This document shows positions 34,141 to 43,799 of a DNA stretch of 64,000 nt, piece after piece. The DNA is from Phymatolithon calcareum (lineage: Eukaryota > Rhodophyta > Florideophyceae > Hapalidiales), in the NCBI GenBank assembly GCA_977006965.1, contig OZ345354.1:806001-870000 (forward strand). The letters run 5' to 3'. How positions within the stretch are numbered: the first letter of the stretch is position 1; each line of letters begins with the position of its first letter. The translations under genes were made by a program, and so were the position numbers. The notes below the pieces were generated by a model. It saw only the letters and a program-made list of their open reading frames with translations, was not told the origin of the DNA and searched no databases.

Positions 34141-34860
34141 CACCGATCACGAAACGACTACTCTGAAACAAGACGACGAAGGTATGGTGTCAAAAAAGCG
34201 ACGCCCACAAGCAAAAGTCAAAGTCTGGTCGTTGGAAGAAGAGGGTCGGACAGTTAAAATCCTGATCGGCGTACCGAACGACCTACCAGGAGTGCTATAT
34301 ACAAGGAACAGAACTGCGAGTTTGAGATGCCTGAAAGTCATTTTCAACAGAGTTCCTTTGTGAAGAAAAATCTATTCTGGCGAAATACTTTGGGACTAGT
34401 GTTGTGGTGGAACTTATCGTGTTGCAGCGTATACTGCGGTCTATGAAGATGGACCAAGAAACGGAATATGAATGCAAAAGACTTACTCGGGCCCTCGCAG
34501 GGAGAGAAATTCGAATTACGGAGATATTAGAAGGATAGTAGAGAGATGAGTATCGAAAACATCGAGAAGCTGCCCTGTTACTCAATTTGAGGCTTTGGGA
34601 GCTTTTAAAATAAATCAACATATATCCCCGAATCTGAAGTGTCAAAATATATTGTCATTCGGGGCGGTGCTCAAGACTATAGGGTGTTTTGCCGCCGGTC
34701 AAATCTGCAGTTTCGTCACGTTCTTTCATGAGAAGCTAACGCCGGCCCTGTCTCTTATTCTACGGTTTGCAATGCTGAGTCCCATCGTCAACGACTTGCT
34801 GACTGAAAAAGCTTTTTTATTTCTAGGGCCGGAGTCGTATCCTTGCATCAAAGAGAACTA

Positions 34861-35070
34861 GTTGATGGGCGGTTTGACACAAGCTGTAGACCTATTGCGA
34901 ATACGAGCTTCTAAAGCACAACTGATTATAGTGGAATGTACCCCGGAGTCCTGGACTGTAAACAGGACGGGCTGCGCGGTAAAACTCAGTGTGGCAGAGC
35001 GAGCGCGTGTAGCCCCGGATAACGGATCTGGAACAAACAAACAAACAATCAATCAAACAAACAAACAAAA
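34861..35070 (+). repeat. Possible SINE with (CAAA)n tail
   Basis: About 170 bp of unique text ends in an A-rich (CAAA/CAAT)n tail at 35031-35070, the tail type seen on SINE1. No convincing box A or box B was found. Confidence 0.35.
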
Positions 35071-35392
35071 GAAGAGAGAAGTAGAACATATAAAAAGAGG
35101 GGAGTGAAAGGGATGCGCGATACGCGCGTAGATGAGATGGGCGAAGCAAACCCGAAGCGGCGGTACCTTGGAACCCCCAGCTATGCGTAGGGAGTCAACA
35201 GTTGAAGCCAAACATGCTTGCAAACGAACAAACGAACAAATGAAGAGAGATAGAACTAATAGAAAGAGGAGTAAAGGGGATGCGCGATGCGCGCGCAGAT
35301 GAGATGGGCGAAGCAAACCCGAAACGGCGGCATCTTGGAACCCCCCGCTATGCGTAGGGAGTCAAGAGTTGAAGCCAAATATGCTTGTCCCT
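35071..35392 (+). repeat. 171-bp tandem pair with A-rich junctions
   Basis: Unit 1 (35071-35241) and unit 2 (35242-35392) share GAAGAGAGA, GGGATGCGCGAT, AGATGAGATGGGCGAAGC and CTATGCGTAGGGAGTCAA. Unit 1 ends in a (CAAACGAA)n-like tail. A short retroposon inserted next to another of its kind, or a local tandem duplication, would both explain it. Confidence 0.65.
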
Positions 35393-36000
35393 TTACTGTC
35401 GACGGCCGCCACCATGCTATTTGTAGGGCGGCTGGAACTCAGATAGGACAGGTGTCCAAGAATATCATAAGCTACCTCACCGATTAAAACGTGGACCCCC
35501 GCTCCACTACACTGATGATGCTGCACACGCTGAATCCTTCTGCAGGACCAGGAGAGAGTGATTGAATGAACGGGTTGAAATCATGTTGAGCTGTACCATG
35601 TCTGCGGAGGATGTCAACGAGAAAATGGATTGGAATAGGTGTTGGAGACTGATGGTGAGGAAAGGTAGATTCTTTGAGCAAGAAGAAGAGCATCTCAAAC
35701 TGCGGCGCACAGTGCGCTTGGAAGAATACATGCCTGTAACCAGTGGATGGTGTTTTGTTGATAGGGTTGATATTTACTTGATGGTCGTCATGCTGAAGAT
35801 GATGCTTAGTTCCATTGTTGGCTCCCTCTGCTGGAGAAGGTTATCTTGCTTAAACACTCTAACTGCAGAGAGCGTGCCCGTAATGGTGCACTGTCCGAGA
35901 AATAACTAGACTACTGTCGGTCCACGCCAGTGTCGGTGAACATTGAGTGAACGATGAGTTTTCAGACTAACACGCAGTGAACGGTATGTGAACGTTAGTT
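35393..36000. other. No gene recognised
   Basis: Contains a 115-codon + frame (35562-35909) without recognisable motif. Confidence 0.35.
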
Positions 36001-36007
36001 TGTTACA

Positions 36008-36401
36008 ATGCCTTACGTACCGCAACAGTGGTGCAGTAGTTGTGGCTGCGTTAAAGAGACGACGGACGCTGTAAAATTCGCTTCAGATCTGGCAGCAAAG
36101 TATGAAAGCTGCCTTGTAAACCATTTGCACAGAATCAGAGCCCATATCTGCCTTGGTCTTGACGGAGGAAGAACGGGAAAGCGTTGGCCAATGCGCTGAA
36201 TTCCATGTAAGAGGCACATGCAACCACTTGGCATATGCTTACGAAGAGATGTATGCCATTCACGGAAACTGGGATGCCAAACTTTCCAGTAAGGATCGTG
36301 CTTCTGTCAAAACATACGTGAAGATCGGGAAAACGAGCAATTTGGAGCTGAGTGTTGAGCGATTAGCGCTGCAATCGAGATGTGCGATTGGATCATCATG
36401 A
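36008..36401 (+). pseudogene. Unrecognised short ORF, probably frameshifted
   Basis: A frame starting MPYVPQQWCSSCGCVKETT runs to about 36150, where the coding feel passes to another frame (LTEEERESVGQCAEFHVRGTCNHLAYAYEEMYAIHG) ending at 36401. Joined conceptually this is about 130 residues, with a CxxC near the N terminus and no known domain. It could be the remains of a small gene, or two exons. It lies 280 bp upstream of the receptor-like gene on the same strand. Confidence 0.3.
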
Positions 36402-36676
36402 TTACGACGCAACATTGTGCCAACCAATGCACAGGACGCGGATGACAATGAAGACGTGAGCTTTCCCGGCTGGTTTGTTTTCCATGCTTTGTTACGATTT
36501 GTTGCAAGTAATTCGGCAAAACTTTCAAAACCTAATTTCTTTTTTCTTTACTGCAGGATATCTGAGTAAGAATATTTTCTGAGAGAAAAGGAGTCAGCTA
36601 TTTGAGTCGACGAGCACAAAACCGTTTCGGGCCCGGTTGTGTGAAACAAAATTGCGCGTTTGCGTTCAGAGCACTC

Positions 36677-38491
36677 ATGGGTGTCCTTATACTTGCTCTT
36701 GCTCTCGCTCTAACCATCTGCATCTTACCGCTCTCATCGGGAATGAATGTGTCATATCCTGGGACAACAAACTCCTCTGCATGCTTGACTCGTTTTCGCA
36801 CCAACGTGTCTCATTTCGGACCTTGTAAAAAGAACGTCTGTTTTCTCTTTATGTCGCAGGTGCCGGTAAGTGCGAACGCAACAAGTTTTTCTTTCTGTTT
36901 ATAATTTGTCTCGCTAATCGTTACATACACTTCTGCAGTATATCATTCTAGATCCTCGCATGGTTGCCGAAGACAATCAGACCCTCTTCCGCTGCAAAGA
37001 TCGCCGAACTTTCTTTCCTAATCTTGGTGGTATTTCTTTCGATATTAAGGACGCTGTGAAGCCATTAGACGATGCCCTCTGTGTGTTCGCCGTCAACCAG
37101 TGCACCTTCAATGGGATTGTCGACTTTATAGCGGAACATTCTAACTCCACAGATGGATACAGATTCGGAGTCACGGGGCTGTTGTTTATACTCCCGCACC
37201 GAATATCGTTGACATCGATACCAACCGTCCCGATTATGGAAGGAAGAATGCTCCTACTTGGACTTCGAACCAAACCGCCGCGCAGAAAGAATGCCTTGGG
37301 ACGTATGCTGTCGCCTTTTGAACAGGAAACCTGGCTCTCTATTGGTGGTGTCTTGCTTGTGTTACTACTTCTCTGGTTATTGACTTCTTGCGGGCGTCAA
37401 ATGCCATTACGTTTCCGAGAAGTTGCTAGAAACATGGTAGGAGACCATCACGTTCGGTTACCGATAGTTCCGGAAGAATTCACTCAAGATGTGGGCGTGT
37501 TGGGAGAGGACATACAGCTCGCGAACATATTTGCATTCAACACTCTCAAACTATTGACAAATGCCTTCTTCTTAACTACCGTGCTCTTCTATGAAATTGC
37601 AGTCGTTTCTTACGTCTTCGAGGGGCGGGCGCGGACCGAAACTATCGACGTACAAGGGATAACGAAATCTGAATTGGCAAAATATATTGCCATTCGCGGT
37701 GGTGCTCAAGAGTTTGTGTTCCGTAAAAGTGGTATGTTTTTCTCATCTCCTTCGAAGTATAGACCCTCAGTACACAGTGTATCGCTGACCTTGAGGTTAT
37801 ACCGCTCTGCCCATACAGTGGACCCGGATGGCAAGTGGGCTCCCAATTTTTTCCCTTGGAAACGCTGCAAAGACTTAGAGGACTGGTGAGTCATCCTCTC
37901 ACTTCATTTTGTTAGTCCCTTGGCGAGCACGTCGTAACTAACCGCCAAGTGCATTCTGAATCTGTGTAGCTACAGCAAAGTCCTAAACAGCAGTCATCCT
38001 GCTGAGTTGGTGGTAACCTACGATGTAAGTAAGCGGGAACCCTCCACGAGTCATTTCCTTGACGTCGTACTGACATATTTCGTGAGTCCAAACTCCCGCT
38101 TCTTTAGTTTGCGGTGCGTTACCATCTGAAACGACTCAATGCATGTGACCGCCTGGTTGTGTACAAAACAAAAAGACCTCTTTCAACGTACAATGGAGTG
38201 TGGTATATGAACAGTAACGTACCAGGAGAGCTGCGAAGCCAAGTGGATTGGTCACTTGTTACATTGCGACTGGAAGACAAAATGCGAGGGATAAAGGCGA
38301 GAGTGGTAGATGATTCAACCACTGTACATTGCGGCGAGTCAAGTCAGAAGATACCCGTAGACTTTTTGGGACCGCTTTTCGCTGTAGTGTTAGGGCCTCT
38401 TGTGGTCATCGTGCTCGTAGGAAATCTTTGGGAGTGGATCAGTCGCTGTAGAATTCGAGCTCGCATACGACAATTCGAGCGTGAAGAATAA
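36677..38491 (+). CDS. Predicted membrane protein with glutamate-receptor-like layout, four exons
   Basis: Exons 36677-36865, 36939-37885, 37970-38024 and 38108-38491 join to 524 residues. The introns (73, 84 and 83 nt) start GTAAGT, GTGAGT and GTAAGT and end in AG, and each is needed to keep the frame. The protein opens with a clear signal peptide (GVLILALALALTICILPL). An extracytoplasmic domain with several N-glycosylation sites follows. SPFEQETWLSIGG leads into a first membrane segment (about residues 195-211). A second spans about 271-290, a second soluble lobe follows, and a last segment lies at about 483-503 before a short basic tail. This order, and the P-x(4)-W entry to the first segment, resemble ionotropic-glutamate-receptor-like channels. 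The region where a pore loop should be is polar, so channel activity is doubtful. Damaged copies at 15.4 and 28.3 kb support the exon structure. Confidence 0.6.
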
Positions 38492-38605
38492 TGTGATGAA
38501 CTGTGTAGTTACAGACTACATTTCATCCATGGTCCCAGTGATGGATGCTGAGTAGCCTTCTTTTTCTATCCGGGCTGATAGCGATGAGTTTGCAGACCAA
38601 GAGTG

Positions 38606-38948
38606 ACTTCCATATTTCAGAGAAGGGAAATTACCTGTGCTGCCCGTCCCTCTTTCTGACCTTGTGAAACGAGAATACAGGATGGGCTCCCTACTGGGAA
38701 CTAGTTTTAATAATTCGTTCGTTGTTTTTACTTCAAATATCCTTTTCACCCACTCGGTAGACATTACTGCCGAAAAACTTGCATCGGTGCAGAATTCTCG
38801 CTTTGAAGGCTATTTCCAGAGAAAAGTATCGTCCCTCACTCATCAACGGCGCTATGCGGCTCGTCGAGCAGCCCCCAAGTCCCTCGCGTCGAGCCACTGG
38901 TCAAAACATGCTTTAAGATTTGAGCACAATGTCGGCGTTCATCGTTAG
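38606..38948 (+). CDS. Unrecognised ORF downstream of the receptor-like gene
   Basis: A frame including VPLSDLVKREYRMGSLLGTSFNN, then a basic end (HQRRYAARRAA), is open to 38948. The same frame is present in the partial copy at 15.7 kb but is broken there by a one-base insertion. CCATATTTCAG just before it could be an acceptor site, so it may be a further exon rather than a separate gene. No domain recognised. Confidence 0.3.
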
Positions 38949-39458
38949 ACATTATCGCAGCGTGAGGAGGTAAGCATTGTGTACAATTGCGCGTCTACGT
39001 TGAGCACAAGCACCTACGCTTGCTCTCCTCCTTCCACGATATTGCGTCGCGTGCAAGATTTACCGCGAACATTTTGAGTATCACAACTTCTGGGCAAGTC
39101 CAAGCATAGCTGGTAGTTACATATCTACTTTTGATAGTGTTTAGACACACTATATAACGCGGTTGTAGCCTCACCTTCTAGGGGAAGAAGAGCAACTACA
39201 GGAAGAGCAACTAGAGCCAGAGCAACCACAACAACAACTCTCGTCAGATGGCCCAGAAGTAGCGATAGCTTCTGGGCTATCAAGGTGGGTATCGTTTGGT
39301 CAAGTTCGTATCAGGTTGCGAGACTCATCTACAGCATACAGCAAAAAGATGATGCCACATGGCTTACCAATCAACTTGTGCCCACGGTAAGTCTCGAATT
39401 GATCTTGCACCAGTGGATCTTGTGGCGGTGAAGAGGGACGTTAAACAGAAGCGGAAAA

Positions 39459-39623
39459 GTGAGCGTCCTAAATGGTTTCCAACCCGGGGCATCCCTTTGA
39501 GCAGCTTGGGCAGCTGTTGTGACATCAAGTACCACTCGTATCTGTTAAGTCTACTGGAGCCGTAAGGATGTGGAGTTGTTTACCAGCTCTGATAAATCCC
39601 GCAATAAAAGAAAAGAAAGAAGA
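39459..39623 (+). mobile_element. SINE2-type insert with 12-bp target duplication
   Basis: AGAAGCGGAAAA at 39447-39458 and 39624-39635 brackets 165 bp that are absent from the sister copy at 16.6 kb (16603-16614), giving a filled and an empty site. The insert matches 50008-50236 and 55848-56060 with an internal deletion. It ends GCAATAAAAGAAAAG. Confidence 0.9.
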
Positions 39624-39699
39624 AGAAGCGGAAAACATAGTTGGAGCGTTAACTTAAGTTGGCTCACAACTGAAAACCGGTATAAGTTTCTGTATGAGG

Positions 39700-40690
39700 T
39701 CGAGAATCTGTGGATCGATGTCAGCGGCTCTTCGACAAAATGAAGAATCCAGAGATTTATAGACACCTTCCTAGAATGAACAAGCTTCACCTGGTCTGCC
39801 AGGTACTGCTGCAATGCGTCAGACGAACGCGAGAATCAGTCTTTGTTGACGTACGAGTCTAAACGTACTAGCTATAATATAGATAGGTAATAGTAGAATA
39901 GAGTGGAAGAAGCTGCGGCCCTCGAAACGCTCCTAGCCCCACTAGGGAAAAAGCAATTGAATGAACGAATGGCCTTGTTTGAGGTCACATTTCGGGGCTA
40001 TGAGAGAGGTTCTTCCCTTATTTCGTGCCTGTAATTCTCTCCGAGTAACGGGTACGGGCAAGTACAGGAAATCGGTGGAAATGAGCGAAAAAGCATCTAA
40101 GCTGAAAAATCTCTGCAGCGAAGGCAACCTCTTCCTCGTCTAAAGCATGAAAATTCAAGCCACCGGATTACTCAACGTCCTGGATCATTCCACGTCGAAG
40201 AGTAACAGCTCTTCAATAGGGTTAACAAATTTCTTTTCGCCACGCGGGAAGCGATCAGCAAGGACTACTCTCCCGCTCTGTGAACACTCTATATTATAGA
40301 GTATTCATCTATAATGTGTACAGTAAATGTATAACAATACTGTAGCAGTTCGCAACCAAGGTAACCAGGTACGGTTTAACCTTGGCTGCAGGAGTGAACA
40401 TAGAGCCAAGCCGGGGTCCAAAGCAACATCAGATGCTGCATTTCAGAATCAGCAGATGCTGTTCATTCTAAAATTCCGACCCCGACGCTAGTCAAGTCTT
40501 CCGTCGCCTGACTGATTGCAGACTGCGCCAGGGCTAACGAAAGTAATTGTCTGAGAGATCCAGCGAAGAACGCAATAGAGTTTAGTACCGTTGCTTGGTA
40601 TCCAACAACAGCAGTAATTTCTCGCAATACAGCTGGTGCATGTCATGTCGATTTCGACTAGCGTTGCTCCTGATCACTCGTTGCACCAAA
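39700..40690. other. No gene recognised
   Basis: Contains a small AT hairpin (ACTCTAT-ATT-ATAGAGT, about 40286-40302) and short frames only. Confidence 0.4.
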
Positions 40691-40710
40691 AGTGGTCATA
40701 TTTTTCAACT

Positions 40711-41085
40711 TTTTTTTTTTTCCTTTCAAGTTTATTTAAAAGCCCCACAGACTTCCGAAGATATGGGCAAGGCTTCCTCTGGTGCTACCTACCTTTGTGT
40801 AGCTCACAAAACGTCCACTAGAATCGCAGACGGGAAAACTTAGGACTCAAAGTAGTCCTATCTCAGTCCTCTATGGGATTGTTGGTGCTTGGACTCGACC
40901 ACTTTTTGCCTTGTATTCTGCGGATCAATACAGGCCTTCTTCGTTCTCCATGCGTTCTATGAGTGTCTTGCTAAATAGTAAGAGCTCATCTAGCGCCTTT
41001 TCTGTTTCCAGTCGTTTTTCTCCTTCGAGTTCGTACCCTGCTAGCGTGCGTTCAAGGGTCTCCATATGCTCTCTGGCTCTGGTGC
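40711..41085 (-). mobile_element. LINE-B 3'-end insert with 14-bp target duplication and poly(A)
   Basis: CATATTTTTCAACT at 40697-40710 and 41086-41099 flanks it exactly. On the minus strand it encodes the same coiled-coil-like segment as the copy at 9.2 kb and ends in a short poly(A) tail (the T run after 40710). Confidence 0.92.
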
Positions 41086-41099
41086 CATATTTTTCAACT

Positions 41100-42770
41100 G
41101 TGCGTTTTGAGAGCCGGTCGCGTTTAAAAGCACAACTTCATAAAATTGCAGTTGCTCTCTTGCAAAGCACGCAGCAGCGCCTGGTAAGATACCGTCTGGT
41201 TTGCGATCCAATGATCTTGCTAATAGTGGCTTTCCTAGACTTTCGGTTAGGTCTGCCGTTAACATCTCGAAAAATCATGGGCTCTGGCGACAAAGCGCCA
41301 CGTTCATGCCTCACACAGCACCACGACCGTCGGTGAATTCCAGGTCATTATTCGATCTAGGAATATCTTAGTTTGCAAGCCCGCAACACAATGTAGAACC
41401 GGATTCCCCGACGGGTGCGCCGCGCGATGTGGCGTGCTTAGTTAAGTTCCATTGACGTTTTCTAAGCACGACTAGAGCCCTTTTCCCGCTCTATGATACA
41501 ATATATCTGGGAGAGTCCGGCTGGATAGAGGAGAAGAATGTCAATCTCGCCTTGATGCATATGGCGTAATTGTGCTAATCCTGGACGTGTCGATCTTCTA
41601 GCACTCCCGGAAAATATGTAACACGTGCACTACACCCTTTGTCGGCTCATACACATCAACGATCACAGTCGACTGCACGCGCAGCCGTGTGAACGTATAC
41701 ATTCGGATGCTCACACACGCTCAACGTGCACTCTCGACTATGCACACACTCTGCGCGGGCGATGATTGACTTCTGTTCCACACGCAGATAGCGCGTAACA
41801 CTTTCCCGTTACGCACACTATGAGCAAAGCGCCAATAGAACTGATCGTGGCCCACGGCACGCGATGTAGATTTTTATTTAAAAGTTACCAACGCATCTGC
41901 TGACGCATGGACAACTTTTCGAATGCCAAGTAAATTTGGATTGATTCTGTCCTAGGAAGGGGTTCCTAGTGGGTGTTCTACAGTTTGGTGGTCTACAAAA
42001 ACCCACCTCTGGCCCCCTAGTAGGGGCCTCGAGGGTTGTTTCCGAAAAGCAAGTCTTTTGATCTACTCCAGTATTCCAAAAAAATACTCCAATAATGTAC
42101 GACAGATTTCACTATGGTTTAGAGCACGTAGTCATGGCGTTTTCTGAAGTGGAAGACAGTTGTAAAAACCAATGTCGAACTCAATCTATTCAACCAAAGC
42201 TGCCGCTCGTGCTTTCGCACCGGCATACAATTCTGCCGGAACCATGTGCACTTTGTGCCACAAACGCGTTTCTGCGACGGAGAACATCCAGCAATGAGAT
42301 CACCTGCTTGTCATTTGGCATCAGACCGCTTACGCGAACGGTATTCTTCCAAATGGATGTTATGTTTTGATATGTGACAGTTGCCAGCAATTCTTTCACA
42401 AATTGGCAACAGAAAAAATAAGAGCTTTTCATCTCTCAGTCTCGTTCCACCGAATCCAACAAAGTCTTTCTAATACAATAACCTAGAATTCGATCCTCTC
42501 GAAAGTACCTGACGTCGCAACTTTTGTGTCCCCCTTTGATGGCCCATGTGTCAAAATTGACGTCTCAAGTTGCTTTCCGTGATTGATCATCATTACAGGT
42601 TGCCACTGCGATTTGTATCGCTTACTATTCCTATGCAATGCAGCCGGAAGCCAGCCCAACTGTAGCAGCGTAGCATCCATGTTCCCCGGTTCCTTCGTTA
42701 TCATTTGAACGGTTCTTCAACACTTGCAGTATCTGATACATAAAAATATCTCAACGATTGCATATGATAT
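41100..42770. other. No gene recognised
   Basis: Near 41870 GATTTTTATTTAAAAG resembles a diverged LINE-B terminus on the minus strand. A 91-codon frame at 42095-42370 overlaps an 80-codon frame on the other strand; neither is recognised. Confidence 0.35.
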
Positions 42771-42772
42771 AT

Positions 42773-43397
42773 ATTATCTCGATCTCCGCTAGGTGCCAGA
42801 ACTTCAGAACTTTAGTGAACGCAATAAAGCTGTGTCGGTAATGTGTGGCCGGCGGGTGGAGCCCTCTAGGAAATCGCATCCTATAATGCTGCCGGGCCTG
42901 ACCCAGTGCATCTGAGGAGCTCCAGAGTTCGACCTGGTCAAACCCTGGACTTCCGCTTCCCTGAACTAATCTACAAGAACGCAAAGGGGATGGGAGGGTG
43001 GGAGAAACAAAAGAAACGATTTCTCGATGCGGTCGAGCGGACGGATGCGGATGTTGCACGGATGCACCTTCGTTTCTCGCCGTTGAGATGCGTGAGCTCA
43101 CGGTTTGGCAGGTGCTATGATCCTGAGCTAGGTGTCTTCCGATACATTTGATTTCGGTTCAGTGCTGGTCGCCGCTGGACCGGCTATTGTGGCGGTTACT
43201 GCGGGCTTCGAGTTGGGTATGACAATATCCAGGACACTCGTTGAAACGGATGGTCGTGCGGCCGAACGGTGCTGCGGTCAAACCGTATTTTACACGTGGT
43301 TCATTGTGTGCCTTGCTCTTCGAGGCTTGGGACATTCGTCTTCGTCCCTGCTTCGATTGTTTGATAAACGTTCTTCTGCGTTCCTTGAAATTGTAGT
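42773..43397. repeat. About 640-bp dispersed repeat, copy 2
   Basis: Second copy of 11530-12171, same orientation. Flanks differ on both sides, so the unit itself has been copied. Confidence 0.8.
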
Positions 43398-43440
43398 TCC
43401 AAAAAAACATTCGACAAAACTAAGGAGAATGCAGTTCCTA

Positions 43441-43790
43441 CCCCAGGGCTCAAAATAAGCCACAGGCGCGCTGAGACTACTATTAATCAGCTTGCAGCAG
43501 AATGTTGCTCACTGGTGCCAGGTTTTCAAGATAGTTTGGTTGATTATGACCCTATATGCAAGGCCTACTCAGTGGGAGCCAAGGAGACTGTTGAGCATCT
43601 ACTCCTACGCTGTAGTGGACGGACTGTATCAAGACGCCAGACTATCAATAGAGTTGACACAAAAACGGTAGAGGAAATTTGCAATGAGGAACAGCTCGAA
43701 GTACTCAAATTCGTGAAATTGAGGGGCTGTTTGGAAACATCCCCAGGCACTAACTTAAGTTAGCGTCTTTTCAGCAATAAGGGAAAGAAA
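43441..43790 (+). mobile_element. C-terminal end of an RNase H-type LINE
   Basis: Encodes PICKAYSVGAKETVEHLLLRC followed by RVDTKTVEEICNEEQLEVLKF. The C-x(8)-ETVEHLLLRC motif is the Cys/His element found at the end of many LINE pol proteins. It ends GCAATAAGGGAAAGAAAAG. Confidence 0.65.
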
Positions 43791-43799
43791 AGAACATCA

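Larger units (their letters stand above)
29687..34629 (+). mobile_element. Complete LINE-A non-LTR retrotransposon, 4943 bp, dead
   Basis: Both ends are fixed by the 12-bp target duplication GAATCTGAAGTG (29675-29686 and 34630-34641), which is single-copy in the related intact receptor gene. The layout is a 5' UTR, ORF1 (about 29797-31256), ORF2 with APE-type endonuclease then RT (31805 to about 34140), and a 3' UTR of about 490 bp. There is no RNase H. The 3' end is AAATAAATCAACATATATCCCC, not poly(A), and the same terminus recurs in four other places. ORF2 has six in-frame stops and one frameshift. The clade is not assigned. Confidence 0.88.
28325..34676 (+). pseudogene. Receptor-like pseudogene, interrupted twice by LINE insertions
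   Basis: Three segments together reproduce the intact receptor gene: 28325-28830 (part of exon 1, the first intron, start of exon 2), 29249-29686 (middle of exon 2, including the first membrane segment) and 34630-34676 (a short piece around KYIAIRGGAQE). The breaks are exact insertion points of two retroelements, each flanked by a 12-bp target duplication. The gene was probably already decayed: the start is missing, the match fades soon after 34676, and indels and stops disrupt the frame (for example around the SPFE motif, where WLSIGG is lost). It cannot encode a working protein. Confidence 0.8.

Noticed and set aside
36541-36560. A further GCAATAAA-type retroposon tail on the minus strand
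   Set aside because: Only about 20 bp (CTTTACTGCAG) match and no body or duplication is attached. It may equally be a polypyrimidine tract with an acceptor site.
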